From Bacillus sp. (in: firmicutes) (GTDB lineage: Bacteria; Bacillota; Bacilli; Bacillales; Bacillaceae): a stretch of DNA of 49,926 nucleotides. The notes under the pieces were generated by a model. That model was given only the letters and a program-made list of their open reading frames with translations, searched no databases and was not told where the DNA came from. The stretch is taken from assembly GCA_031180805.1 (NCBI GenBank), contig JAPSLL010000021.1, positions 13,552-63,477 on the forward strand, in the 5' to 3' direction. Made by a program: the position numbers and the translations under genes. Shown here piece by piece: positions 9,093-17,781 of this stretch; within the stretch, counting starts at the first letter, position 1; each line of letters begins with the position of its first letter.

Positions 9093-9821
9093 TTATTCTT
9101 TTGTTGAAGATAGAAATAGGAAAAGCGGAATTCTTAAACGTCTTTTATAGGTTTCAGGATGTTCAAAATTCTCTCTTTTTGGTTTCGATTCTCTTAATGA
9201 TTTTATTGAAAAGCCTGCCTTTTGTAATGAAGAAAAATAATTTTCAATTGTTCGATGGTATTTGTAGACGTTCGAGCCTAACCATTGTTGTTCACGGAAT
9301 CCAGGTGAAAAATAATTATCGACGAGCCAATTTGTTCTTTGACCACTCTTTTGTAATGTTGAGGTAATAACGGGATGCTCAATTGAAAAAATAAACCTAC
9401 CACCTCTTGTGAGAGCTTGATACACTTTTTCAAATACATCATCTATATTCTCAATATAGTGAAGGACAAGCCTAGATACGACTAGGTCGTAATGCTCCTT
9501 TGGTGGATGCCAATTTTCAATTGTTAAATGGGTGAACTTTAAATTGTTAAATTCTTTTAAATGTTCAAGGGCAGAAAGATACATATTTTCAGAGCCTTCA
9601 ATACCGGTATAGCTTTTACAGCCACTTCTTAACAATTCTACTCCAAAATCTCCATTTCCACACCCCAAATCTAAAACATGAAGCTTGGAACAAGTACCTA
9701 TCATTTCGAGGAAAATCGGTTTTTCAATAGTATCATTTGGATTACCCTTTAATAAGCGTTTATCTGTATAATTTTTAAAAAATTCATTGTTATCGTAATA
9801 TCTCGAGCCATCCTTCACCAA
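9093..9821 (-). CDS. Class I SAM-dependent methyltransferase
   Basis: Cytosolic methyltransferase of the UbiE/COQ5-like Rossmann class; the substrate is unknown. Motif I, which binds S-adenosylmethionine, is VLDLGCGNGDFG near residue 49. An acidic post-II residue follows in YTGIEGSENM, then YDLVVSRLVLHYIENIDDV and GGRFIFSIEHPV, typical of this class. 242 residues; the C-terminal ~60 residues form a lid (W-L-G-S-N-V-Y-K-Y-H-R-T). TTG 9821 or the adjacent GTG 9818 can start; AAGGAGG lies eight to eleven bases upstream. Single gene, with palindromic repeats between it and htpG. Confidence 0.88.
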   Translation of the reverse strand: MVKDGSRYYDNNEFFKNYTDKRLLKGNPNDTIEKPIFLEMIGTCSKLHVLDLGCGNGDFGVELLRSGCKSYTGIEGSENMYLSALEHLKEFNNLKFTHLTIENWHPPKEHYDLVVSRLVLHYIENIDDVFEKVYQALTRGGRFIFSIEHPVITSTLQKSGQRTNWLVDNYFSPGFREQQWLGSNVYKYHRTIENYFSSLQKAGFSIKSLRESKPKRENFEHPETYKRRLRIPLFLFLSSTKE

Positions 9822-9891
9822 GACAACAACCTCCTTAAGTACGAACTGTATTTATTTTACAGCGATTTAAGTTGAAATAATAGCAGAAATT

Positions 9892-9928
9892 GGGGACAGT
9901 CCCCAAAACATTAATGGGGACTGTCCCC
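9892..9928. repeat. Inverted pair of GGGGACAGTCCCC palindromes
   Basis: GGGGACAGTCCCC (9892-9904) and its complement form GGGGACTGTCCCC (9916-9928), separated by 11 bases. Each unit is a 13-base palindrome and the pair can fold into one longer hairpin. Related units occur at 10012-10048 and 12065-12114. Confidence 0.85.
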
Positions 9929-10011
9929 ATAGACCAAGCAAACGGGAAAACACTATTTTACCTAATCAAAGATAGACTTTTAGAATTAAATTGGAGCGAT
10001 GGATAGAGTGA

Positions 10012-10048
10012 GGGACAGACCCAAAGTATTTATTGGGGACTGTCCCCC
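10012..10048. repeat. Degenerate member of the same palindrome family
   Basis: GGGACAGACCC followed 12 bases later by GGGGACTGTCCCCC. The first unit is degraded. It lies just before the htpG promoter. Confidence 0.7.
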
Positions 10049-10062
10049 ATTCTGTCATTGTG

Positions 10063-10091
10063 TTGACAATCCAAATTGGATATGATATTAA
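10063..10091 (+). promoter_or_regulatory. Sigma-A promoter of htpG
   Basis: TTGACA (10063-10068), 17 bases, TATTAA (10086-10091). Transcription would start near 10098, immediately before the CIRCE operator. Confidence 0.7.
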
Positions 10092-10101
10092 AAGAGATAG
10101 A

Positions 10102-10128
10102 TTAGCACTCGATGAGGTTGAGTGCTAA
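10102..10128 (+). promoter_or_regulatory. CIRCE operator (HrcA binding site)
   Basis: TTAGCACTC-N9-GAGTGCTAA, a perfect match to the CIRCE inverted repeat bound by HrcA. It sits at the predicted start of the htpG transcript, a repressing position. Confidence 0.95.
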
Positions 10129-10177
10129 CGGTTATGTCCAGCTAATCATCATCTACTATATAAAAGGAGAGGTTATC

Positions 10178-12058
10178 ATGGCGAAAAAGCAGTTTAAAGC
10201 TGAATCGAAACGGTTATTAGAAATGATGATTAATTCGATTTATTCACAAAAAGAAGTATTTTTAAGAGAGTTAATTTCTAATGCGAGTGATGCAATTGAT
10301 AAAATTTATTACAAAGCATTAACAGATGACTCATTAACATTTGAAAAGGATAGTTACTACATAAAAGTGGCTGCAGACAAGGATAATCGTACATTAACGA
10401 TTACAGATACTGGAATCGGAATGACGAAGGAAGAATTAGAGAACAATCTTGGTGTCATTGCGAAAAGTGGCTCATTATCATTTAAAAAAGAAAACGAGAT
10501 TAAAGATGGTCATGATATTATTGGCCAATTTGGTGTAGGCTTTTACGCCGCATTTATGGTGGCAGATGTTGTAACTGTCGTAAGTAAAGCGTTAGGAAGC
10601 GATGAAGCGTATAAATGGGAATCAACTGGTGCGGATGGATATACAATTGAACAAGCTGAAAAAGAATCAGTCGGAACAGAAATTACCTTGAAAATTAAGG
10701 AAAATACTGAAGAAGAGCAATATGATGAGTTTTTAGAGGAATACCGTTTAAAATCAATTATTAAAAAGTACTCTGACTTTATTCGCTACCCAATTAAAAT
10801 GGATGTAAAGGGTCAACGTCCGAAAGAAGGCAGCGAGAATGAGCTTGAGGAATATGAAGAAGAACAAACGATTAATAGCATGGTCCCAATTTGGAGAAAA
10901 AATAAAAATGAACTGACTGACGAGGATTATGAAAACTTTTACAAAGAAAAGCATTACGGATTTGATAAACCACTTAAACATATCCATATTAGTGTCGACG
11001 GAACAATCCGTTATAATGCAATTTTATATATTCCTGAGAAAATGCCTTTTGATTACTACTCTAAAGAATACGAAAAAGGTTTAGAGCTTTATTCAAACGG
11101 TGTTCTTATCATGAATAAATGTGCTGACCTCCTACCAGATTACTTTAGCTTTGTAAAAGGAATGGTAGATTCTGAGGATTTATCACTTAATATTTCTCGT
11201 GAAATTCTTCAGCATGACCGTCAATTAAAGTTAATTGCGAAGAACATTAACAAAAAAATTAAAAGTGAATTAAAAAGCTTATTAAAAAATGAACGTGAAA
11301 AATATGAGGAATTTTATAAGTCTTTTGGCCGTCAATTAAAGTATGGCGTCTACAGTGATTTTGGAACAAATAAAGAAGTGTTACAAGATTTACTTATGTT
11401 CTATTCTTCTAAAGAGAAAAAGATGGTTACATTAGATGAGTATGTTTCTAGAATGCCAGAGGACCAAAAATTTATTTACTATGCAGCGGGTGAATCTATC
11501 GAGCGAATTGATAAGCTTCCACAAACAGAGCTTGTTGCAGACAAAGGCTATGAAATTCTCTACTTCACAGAAGATATCGATGAATTCGCGACCAAAATGA
11601 TTATGAACTATAAGGAGAAGGAATTCAAATCAGTATCAAGTGGAGATTTAGGCATTGAGGCAGATGAAAATCAAGAAAAAGCAGATGAAGTGAAAAATGA
11701 AAACAAAGAACTTTTTGACTATATGAAAAATGTTTTATCTGATAAGGTAAAGGATGTACGCGTCTCAAAGCGCTTGAAAAATCATCCAGTCTGCTTAACT
11801 GCTGATGGAGAAGTAACAATTGAGATGGAAAAGATCTTAAATGCTATGCCTGATAATCAAAATGTAAAAGCAGAAAAGGTGCTTGAAATTAATGCAAATC
11901 ACGAAGTATTCCAATCTTTAAAATCTGCATTTGAAAATGACAAGGAAAAATTAGACCTATATACAAAGCTTTTATACAACCAAGCTTTACTAATCGAAGG
12001 CTTACCAATTCAAGATCCTGTTGAATTTACAAACGACATGTGTAAAGTTATGGTATAA
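10178..12058 (+). CDS. htpG: Chaperone HtpG (Hsp90 family)
   Basis: ATP-dependent cytosolic Hsp90 chaperone. 626 residues, the same length as B. subtilis HtpG. GHKL ATPase motifs are intact: [12 protein letters not shown] near residue 28, [10 protein letters not shown] near 80 and [11 protein letters not shown] near 118. The middle domain carries [14 protein letters not shown] with the catalytic-loop Arg. A charged linker (acidic stretch near 500) precedes the C-terminal dimerisation domain. ATG 10178 (M-AKKQF) has AAAGGAGAGG upstream; the longer frame from 10112 would run through CIRCE. Control by HrcA is predicted from the operator. In B. subtilis htpG is not in the HrcA regulon, so this regulation differs. 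Confidence 0.97.
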   Translation: MAKKQFKAESKRLLEMMINSIYSQKEVFLRELISNASDAIDKIYYKALTDDSLTFEKDSYYIKVAADKDNRTLTITDTGIGMTKEELENNLGVIAKSGSLSFKKENEIKDGHDIIGQFGVGFYAAFMVADVVTVVSKALGSDEAYKWESTGADGYTIEQAEKESVGTEITLKIKENTEEEQYDEFLEEYRLKSIIKKYSDFIRYPIKMDVKGQRPKEGSENELEEYEEEQTINSMVPIWRKNKNELTDEDYENFYKEKHYGFDKPLKHIHISVDGTIRYNAILYIPEKMPFDYYSKEYEKGLELYSNGVLIMNKCADLLPDYFSFVKGMVDSEDLSLNISREILQHDRQLKLIAKNINKKIKSELKSLLKNEREKYEEFYKSFGRQLKYGVYSDFGTNKEVLQDLLMFYSSKEKKMVTLDEYVSRMPEDQKFIYYAAGESIERIDKLPQTELVADKGYEILYFTEDIDEFATKMIMNYKEKEFKSVSSGDLGIEADENQEKADEVKNENKELFDYMKNVLSDKVKDVRVSKRLKNHPVCLTADGEVTIEMEKILNAMPDNQNVKAEKVLEINANHEVFQSLKSAFENDKEKLDLYTKLLYNQALLIEGLPIQDPVEFTNDMCKVMV

Positions 12059-12064
12059 AATTTT

Positions 12065-12114
12065 GGGGACAGTCCCCACTAAACGATTGCATCGTTTTGG
12101 TGGGGACTGTCCCC
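12065..12114. terminator. Long hairpin built from GGGGACAGTCCCC units; bidirectional terminator
   Basis: Arms of ~23 bases: GGGGACAGTCCCCAC-taAACGAT and ATCGTTTTggT-GGGGACTGTCCCC around a TGC loop. It fills the whole gap between the convergent htpG and MocR genes, and its last base touches the MocR stop codon. It belongs to the same repeat family as 9892 and 10012. Confidence 0.85.
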
Positions 12115-13520
12115 TATTTCGTTGAAAGTTGAACGAAACGTTTCATGCCTTCTTGGATTTGTTTTTCGTTCATATAGGAATAGCTTAGCCGAATTGAGGA
12201 GGTGGATTGGTATGTTGGGTCACAATACGGACCAGGGACGAAGGAGATGGACTCCTTTAGGCATTGAGAAAATAGTTGCTCTATATTTATATAGCTTGGT
12301 AGCTGTAACCACAAATTTAATCCACCTTTAGGACTTATCCAAGACCACCCAGTATTAGCAAGCTCCTCTTCCATGATTTCTTTCCTGATTTGGAGGGCAA
12401 TTCTTATCTTTTCGATATGCTGCTGCAATCGTAATGATGAAAAATAATGCATAAAGATTTTCTGGTTCAATAATGGCGATCCATTATCAGCCAACGATTT
12501 TGTTGTAAGGAGTGCCTGGAGTAAGGCCGTTGGGCAAATCATTGTCGCAATTCTTAAACCTGGAGAAATATATTTACAGAAGCTACGGATATAAAGGACA
12601 GTATTACCAGAATCATATGTATAAAGCGGTGGAGGAGGTTCTTCATCAAAATAAATATCATGGTAGGCATCATCCTCAACTAATAAACATCGGTAAGCCT
12701 CGGCCAACTCTACTAACTTTTTCCGCTGCCATGCTGGAACTGTATAGCCTGTTGGATTATGAAACGTAGGGTTGAGATAAAAAATCCGTGGCTTATATTG
12801 TTTCATGAACCGTTCGACTTGATGTAAATGATATCCTTCTGGAGTAATGTCAATTGGGATGAGCTTTGCTCCATGTGCACGGAAGCAATCGATCGCTGCA
12901 CTATAGCTCGGCCTTTCAATTAATACATAGTCTCTTGGCTTAATAAAGGTCTGGGAAACTAGTTGAATTCCTTGCTGTGAGCCAGAAATAATAAGTAACT
13001 GGTCTGCTTCAACATATGTTTTATATTGCCCTATAAAATAGTCTGTTAACAGTTGTCTGAGCTCCTCATCACCTTGAACGGTAGAATAAGTAGATAGAAC
13101 CTTCGGATATAAATCAAAAACTTTTTTTACATAGTCTGATAGAAAATGATTTGGTAGCAGATTCGGGTCTATTAATGCCTGGGAAAAATTATAGATTACT
13201 TTTTCTTGATGAATAGCAGATAAGCGATTTTGTTGCTGAGGGAGCGATAGAATCGGTTTATGAAAAGAAGCTTCTCCAGGTTCTTGTATGTCCCCTAAAA
13301 CATAGTAACCAGACTTATCCTTTACATAAACGATTCCTTCCTTCTTAAGGAGCTGATAAGCCTTTAATACTGTTAATCGATTGACATTTAATTCAATTGC
13401 TAGCTGCCGTACGGAAGGTAGTTTTTCATCCTTTTTCCATTCTTTCCGCCCGATACGATGTACAACATAATCATAAATTTGTTTAAACAGAAAATCCCCA
13501 CTTTGATGTAGCTTACCCAT
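12114..13520 (-). CDS. MocR/GntR-type regulator with aminotransferase domain
   Basis: Transcription regulator that fuses a GntR winged helix (residues ~10-78, LPSVRQLAIELNVNRLTVLK) to a fold-type I PLP aminotransferase-like domain (~100-468). The PLP lysine is predicted as K316 in RSFCKYISPGLR; PTFHNPTG and VEDDAYHDIYFDEE fit the PLP pocket. It probably senses an amino acid or vitamin B6 derivative and is unlikely to be a metabolic aminotransferase. 468 residues, typical. ATG 13520 follows AGGGGG. It is divergent from the EamA exporter 114 bases away, a common arrangement in which MocR controls the neighbour. Confidence 0.92.
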   Translation of the reverse strand: MGKLHQSGDFLFKQIYDYVVHRIGRKEWKKDEKLPSVRQLAIELNVNRLTVLKAYQLLKKEGIVYVKDKSGYYVLGDIQEPGEASFHKPILSLPQQQNRLSAIHQEKVIYNFSQALIDPNLLPNHFLSDYVKKVFDLYPKVLSTYSTVQGDEELRQLLTDYFIGQYKTYVEADQLLIISGSQQGIQLVSQTFIKPRDYVLIERPSYSAAIDCFRAHGAKLIPIDITPEGYHLHQVERFMKQYKPRIFYLNPTFHNPTGYTVPAWQRKKLVELAEAYRCLLVEDDAYHDIYFDEEPPPPLYTYDSGNTVLYIRSFCKYISPGLRIATMICPTALLQALLTTKSLADNGSPLLNQKIFMHYFSSLRLQQHIEKIRIALQIRKEIMEEELANTGWSWISPKGGLNLWLQLPSYINIEQLFSQCLKESISFVPGPYCDPTYQSTSSIRLSYSYMNEKQIQEGMKRFVQLSTK

Positions 13521-13634
13521 ATAAATGCCCCCTGTTCTTTAGTTGATTGTAGCATGAATAAGTGAAATCTGGTCTGCTAATCTTCATCTGTTCTAGTTAC
13601 AATTCTTTATGATGGTTGAAAAGGAGGAGGAATA

Positions 13635-14543
13635 ATGAATTTTGTTTATTATATTTTCATGTGTTTTATTTTTGGAACTACTTTTCTAGCAATTAAAATT
13701 GGTGTCGATGCAGGGATGCCCCCGTTTTTATCAGCTGGACTTCGCTTTTTTTTAGCAGGACTTATCATTGCTAGCTTTCTAGTTTGGAAAAAGAAAGCAT
13801 CATTTCGCATATTGTTCACAAAGGAAATGGTCGTTACAGGGTTTTGTTTGACGTTTGGAACGTTTTCGACCTTATATTGGGCAGAACAGTATGTAAGCTC
13901 AGGAATAGCAGCTGTGTTATCGGCGACAGGTCCAATGATGATTATCCTTATTCAAATGATATTTTTAAAGGAACAATCAGCAAAATATTCATTTATCGGC
14001 TGCTTTATTGGTTTAGCTGGGGTGATGTTATTAGTCCTTCCAACATTTTCTGTGGAGGCTAATATTACTTGGTTTATTGGGTGTATAGCAATTATTTTCG
14101 GTGAAGTCTTTTACGCATCAGGAACAATTTATACGAAGCGTGTTGTTCAAAAGTTTGAAGCAACATCACCGCTTGCCTTGAATGCTGCACAAATGATGAA
14201 CGGTGGAATATTGTTACTGCTTTTATCTATATTTACCGAGGAGATAAAACTCGATTATGTTCAACCAGCTGCAGTTGGTTCAATTCTCTATTTAATTATT
14301 GTCGGTTCAATGCTTGGACATAGCTTTTATTATGTTCTCGTCTCGCGAACGAATCCAATTTTCCCATCGACATGGCTATATATTTCCCCACTAATTGCAC
14401 TAGGAGTTGGAGCGTTGCTTTATGGCGAAGAGATATCGCTCGTATCGATAATTGGGGCATTTTTAATCTTGGCGGGAACGGTGCTAGCAAATAAAAAAAT
14501 GCTGTTAAAATTAATCAAAAGGAAAATAGGAGTAACAGGTTAA
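13635..14543 (+). CDS. EamA-family (DMT) exporter
   Basis: Membrane transporter of the drug/metabolite superfamily, 302 residues with ten predicted helices in two EamA repeats (~1-135 and ~145-290). FGTTFLAIKIGVDAG at the N-terminus and YTKRVVQK at the half boundary are typical, as is a second-repeat SPLIALGVGALLYGE. The substrate is unknown; an amino acid or related metabolite is plausible because of the divergent MocR regulator. ATG 13635 follows AAGGAGGAGG. The next gene starts 94 bases later in the same direction with no obvious terminator between, so they might be co-transcribed. Confidence 0.9.
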   Translation: MNFVYYIFMCFIFGTTFLAIKIGVDAGMPPFLSAGLRFFLAGLIIASFLVWKKKASFRILFTKEMVVTGFCLTFGTFSTLYWAEQYVSSGIAAVLSATGPMMIILIQMIFLKEQSAKYSFIGCFIGLAGVMLLVLPTFSVEANITWFIGCIAIIFGEVFYASGTIYTKRVVQKFEATSPLALNAAQMMNGGILLLLLSIFTEEIKLDYVQPAAVGSILYLIIVGSMLGHSFYYVLVSRTNPIFPSTWLYISPLIALGVGALLYGEEISLVSIIGAFLILAGTVLANKKMLLKLIKRKIGVTG

Positions 14544-14637
14544 TAGCATTTCTTTCGGCGCCATGATAGAGGAAAGGGATTTCCTAAATGTGGTAGGATA
14601 AATAGGAGGAATATCATTTATAAGGGAGCTGGGATAA

Positions 14638-15570
14638 ATGACGAAGCAAGTAAGAATTGGAAAAACAGATTTATATGTTAACCCGATTGGACTTGGCACA
14701 AATGCAGTTGGTGGAAATAACCTTTATCCAAATCTTGATGAAGAAGTAGGCAAGGAGTTAGTCCGTACTGCTATTAACCACGGTGTGAACTTTTTGGATA
14801 CAGCATATATTTATGGTCCTGGTCGATCTGAGGAGCTTGTTGGTGAGGTTATTAAAGAAACTGGGAAGCGAAACGAGTTAGTTATTGCAACAAAAGGGGC
14901 ACATAAGCTTGATGGAGAAAATGTTACGTTTGATAATTCACCTGCATTTTTAAAGCAGTCTGTTGAGGAGAGCTTAAAAAGGCTTCAAACAGATTATCTT
15001 GATTTGTTTTATATCCATTTTCCTGATGAAAATACCCCAAAGGATGAAGCTGTCGGTGCATTAAAGCAATTAAAGGACGAAGGGAAAATTCGCGCAATCG
15101 GTGTGTCGAACTTTTCTATTGAGCAGTTAAAAGAAGCGAATAAAGATGGCTATGTCGATGTTATTCAAGGAAATTACAATTTAATCCAGCGTGAAGCGGA
15201 GAAGGAGTTTCTCCCATACACGAAGGAGCATAACATATCCTTCATCCCTTATTTCCCATTAGCATCAGGCTTGCTAGCTGGAAAATATACAAAAGATACA
15301 ACGTTTAACGATTTATGTGCAGATATGCCTCATTTAAAAGGAGAAGAATTTGCCAGTAATTTAGAAAAGGTAGACATGCTTCGTACAATCGCAGCTACGA
15401 AAAACGCAGAGGTAGCTCATGTTGTTTTAGCCTGGTACTTAAAGAGAGATTCAATCGATGTACTAATTCCAGGAGCAAAGCGTGCTGAACAAGTAATTGA
15501 TAATTTAAAAACATTACATATCCAATTAACGGAGGAAGAGATAAACAAAATCGATCAAATTTTTCGTTAA
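14638..15570 (+). CDS. Aldo/keto reductase
   Basis: Cytosolic NADPH-dependent oxidoreductase of the AKR TIM-barrel family, close in layout to Bacillus IolS/YhdN-type enzymes. The substrate is unknown. The catalytic tetrad is visible: Asp in NFLDTA, Tyr in YIYGPG, Lys in VIATKG and His in YIHFPD. The cofactor-binding C-terminal part contains [13 protein letters not shown]. 310 residues, normal. ATG 14638 has AAGGGAG upstream. The stop codon abuts the imperfect palindrome at 15571. Confidence 0.92.
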   Translation: MTKQVRIGKTDLYVNPIGLGTNAVGGNNLYPNLDEEVGKELVRTAINHGVNFLDTAYIYGPGRSEELVGEVIKETGKRNELVIATKGAHKLDGENVTFDNSPAFLKQSVEESLKRLQTDYLDLFYIHFPDENTPKDEAVGALKQLKDEGKIRAIGVSNFSIEQLKEANKDGYVDVIQGNYNLIQREAEKEFLPYTKEHNISFIPYFPLASGLLAGKYTKDTTFNDLCADMPHLKGEEFASNLEKVDMLRTIAATKNAEVAHVVLAWYLKRDSIDVLIPGAKRAEQVIDNLKTLHIQLTEEEINKIDQIFR

Positions 15571-15699
15571 AACGAGGGTGACTCAAAAGGGTCTAACCCC
15601 TTCTACAAACACCGGTATATAGTAAACTAACCTCATCATTAGTCTATATATTGTGTTTAAAGGGTCTGAACCTTTGGTTTTGAGCCACTCTCGTTTTTT
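15571..15699. repeat. Dispersed ~125-bp imperfect palindrome, copy 1
   Basis: Ends AACGAGGGTGACTCAAAA (15571-15588) and TTTTGAGCCACTCTCGTT (15678-15695) pair with only wobble mismatches, followed by a T run. The interior has GGGTCTAACCCC, ACACCGGTATATAGTA and TATATTGTGTTT. An inverted second copy lies at 34324-34447, and a short relative at 36929-36983. Starts immediately after a stop codon, so it probably ends the aldo/keto reductase transcript. Confidence 0.85.
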
Positions 15700-16076
15700 G
15701 TTTTTATCGAATTAACAATGCTTGTTACAACTAATAGTACGTTAGAAGGAATATGCTTTAGATGATGATAATACAAGGTAATGTCTTGTCTTGCCAAAAT
15801 TTCTTAGCCTTTTTCATATTTTTTTTAAGAGATGGGTGTGTTTAGAATACATTATTTTTATTTTCATGCCCTTTTTTTACTACATAACTGCTTATTTCTT
15901 TATTTTAATCTTTTTACTTTGAGCAAATTATTATGTATCGTACAGATAACAGAGATTAACTGTTTTATCGAAATTTGATAAATGTGATTCATATTGAAAT
16001 TACTCGCTCAATAAACTCTTTCATCGTAAAATGGTGATAGAAACCTAAACATGCATTTTCAAAAGGAGTTGAGGTC
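15700..16076. other. Gene-free AT-rich stretch
   Basis: I see no gene, hairpin terminator or recognisable regulatory motif here beyond T-rich tracts. The last bases hold the ribosome site AAAAGGAG of the ydbC-like gene. Confidence 0.5.
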
Positions 16077-16301
16077 ATGGCAAATATAAAATTTGAAATT
16101 ATTGAAAAGATAGGAACCGTCTCTGAAGGTGCAAAGGGCTGGAAGAAGGAATTAAATTTAATCAGTTGGAATGAGCGTGAACCAAAATATGATTTGCGAG
16201 ATTGGGACGAAGCAAATGGAAAAATGGGCAAAGGCGTAACATTAACAAAGGAAGAACTGATTAGTTTAAAGGAAATTCTCAATGGACTTGATTTAGCTTA
16301 A
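16077..16301 (+). CDS. YdbC/PC4-like single-strand nucleic acid binding protein
   Basis: 74 residues matching the YdbC family, which has the fold of the eukaryotic coactivator PC4 C-terminal domain and binds single-stranded DNA. Signature segments: IKFEIIEKIGTVSE, GWKKELNLISWN, PKYDLRDW, and KMGKGVTLTKEEL near the C-terminal helix. Dimeric beta-sheet plus helix, cytosolic; cellular role unknown, perhaps transcription or repair. ATG 16077 follows AAAAGGAG. The acetyltransferase starts 58 bases later in the same direction, so they could share a transcript. Confidence 0.85.
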   Translation: MANIKFEIIEKIGTVSEGAKGWKKELNLISWNEREPKYDLRDWDEANGKMGKGVTLTKEELISLKEILNGLDLA

Positions 16302-16359
16302 TGACTTAATACAGGTTAATAGGAATCGTTGAATAAAATATAAAAAGGAGGTTTGTCTA

Positions 16360-17031
16360 ATGGAATATAGTAGAATCACTAACATACAAGATCCATTGTT
16401 TACACAGATGCATCAACTAATGCAAGAGATTTTTCCGCCTGAAGAAGTATTAGAATTCGAGTTATGGAAGGAGCCGTTGGAGGATCCTGGAATTCATGTT
16501 TATGTGGCGGTTAACGATGACAAGGTTGTTGGTGCTACTGAATATCGCTATTATGAGGATTTTAATGTTGCGATGACAGATTTTACGATTATTGGAGTAG
16601 CAGGGCTTGGCGTGGGACCTTTTCTAACGAATAAAAGATTAGAGGATTTACATAGGATGGCATCGTCGAATGGAAAGAAACTTGAAGGAATGTTTGCTGA
16701 AATCTATGATCCGTATCGTGTAGAGCATTACGAATTTGGTGGGATAAAGCCGATGGATCCTTATGTTCGTAGAGAGGTACTCGCACATCTTGGGTATAAA
16801 CGTATCGATATACCGTATGTTCATCCATCATGGAATAATGATGGTGAGCCCGTATCAGGTCTAGATTTATGCTATCTTCCATTTGGTAAGAATAAGTCTA
16901 GCATTCAATCGAGTTTAGTTGTTGAGTTTTTAAAACGCTATTATTCAGTATTATCGAATAAGCCTGTATCGTGGTATCAGATGATTGAACAGCTAGAGGC
17001 AAAGGATAAGGTTGCTCTAATAAGTTTTTAA
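16360..17031 (+). CDS. GNAT-family acetyltransferase
   Basis: About 223 residues with an acetyltransferase-like N-terminal half: an IFPPEEVLEF helix, VYVAVNDDKVVGATEYRYYE beta strands, then GVGPFLTNKRLEDLHRMA, which fits the acetyl-CoA pyrophosphate loop and following helix. The C-terminal ~80 residues contain GLDLCYLPFG and a helical tail. The acceptor substrate is unknown. ATG 16360 follows AAAAGGAGG. A terminator follows at 17049. Confidence 0.75.
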   Translation: MEYSRITNIQDPLFTQMHQLMQEIFPPEEVLEFELWKEPLEDPGIHVYVAVNDDKVVGATEYRYYEDFNVAMTDFTIIGVAGLGVGPFLTNKRLEDLHRMASSNGKKLEGMFAEIYDPYRVEHYEFGGIKPMDPYVRREVLAHLGYKRIDIPYVHPSWNNDGEPVSGLDLCYLPFGKNKSSIQSSLVVEFLKRYYSVLSNKPVSWYQMIEQLEAKDKVALISF

Positions 17032-17048
17032 ACAGGTAAAAAGGGAAG

Positions 17049-17086
17049 AGCTGAATCTTGTTTTTTACAAAACAGTTCAGCTTTTT
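17049..17086 (+). terminator. Terminator after the acetyltransferase gene
   Basis: Arms AGCTGAA and TTCAGCT, with extra pairing CTTGTTTT/AAAACAG inside, followed by TTTTT. Confidence 0.75.
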
Positions 17087-17142
17087 GCGTTTAAATATAA
17101 TGGAGAAAATACAATTAGGAGCTATAAATGTTCATTTAGCGA

Positions 17143-17421
17143 TTAATCGTAGGACTCAGATGAAAGCATTTTACTATCAATGCTTTCTAGCAGCTCTTTC
17201 CGTACGATATCTGTTTGTGAGCCTTTGCGAATTTTTTCAGCAATTTCAATTAATAATTTAATATCTGAAAAGGAGTATTTTCTTGTCCCAGAAGGTGAAC
17301 GGTCTGGAAAAACTAATTTTTTTTGCTCATAATATCTAATTTGCCTTTCTGATAGCCCAGTCATTTCTTTAACAGTGCCCATCGTCATTATTTTTTTATG
17401 AATTAAATTGTTAATTTCCAA
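17143..17421 (-). CDS. MerR-family regulator resembling TnrA/GlnR
   Basis: Short DNA-binding protein (~92 residues). The winged-helix segment [19 protein letters not shown], then KLVFPDR then [13 protein letters not shown], is very close to the TnrA/GlnR nitrogen regulators (which have RQIRYYE and GTRKYSF). The C-terminal part is short ([20 protein letters not shown]). It lacks the glutamine-synthetase-binding tail of TnrA and the longer tail of GlnR, so how it is controlled is unclear. I chose TTG 17421 because the only G-rich site (GCGGGG) sits nine bases before it; GTG 17430 would directly abut that site. No glnA nearby. Confidence 0.78.
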   Translation of the reverse strand: MEINNLIHKKIMTMGTVKEMTGLSERQIRYYEQKKLVFPDRSPSGTRKYSFSDIKLLIEIAEKIRKGSQTDIVRKELLESIDSKMLSSESYD

Positions 17422-17450
17422 ATTTTCCACCCCCGCTTTTTATCGTTTGG

Positions 17451-17571
17451 CTTTGTTAAACTTTGTTTTGATTTCCTCTGTTTGTCCTGGAGCCTTCCCA
17501 AAATCTTGTGGGGTCTCCCTTTGAAACGCTTTTCTAAGCGGGAGTCCCATATATCCGCTCCATTAACAAAG
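17451..17571. repeat. MITE-like 121-bp repeat with 9-bp inverted ends
   Basis: Ends CTTTGTTAA (17451) and TTAACAAAG (17571) are perfect inverted repeats. The interior, read on the minus strand (GGAGCGGATATATGGGACT, GGGAGACCCC, GGCTCC), resembles a dispersed intergenic repeat that I recall as common in Bacillus genomes. The rest of the gap to 17781 is AT-rich, with no gene seen. Confidence 0.5.
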
Positions 17572-17781
17572 TGCTAAAAAATCAACAATAATCTTTACCA
17601 GAGCCTATCGTTTTAATAAAATGTGTAGTTCCTTCCTTATTATCATAACGAAATAATATTGTTTTCTTTTATTTTGCCATTAAATAACTTTGAAATATAT
17701 TAGATTGTTAGCAAAGTTAACGGATTTTTTTATTTACGATTTGTGTTGCTTTTTACAAACAATTATTGAGGAAAAATATAA

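Noticed and set aside
17058-17261. Plus-strand frame after the acetyltransferase gene
   Set aside because: It begins in the terminator and runs antisense to the MerR-type gene.
17705-17725. TGTTAGCAAAGTTAACG as a TnrA/GlnR box
   Set aside because: Four mismatches to the conserved positions of TGTNANAWWWTMTNACA; too weak without other support.
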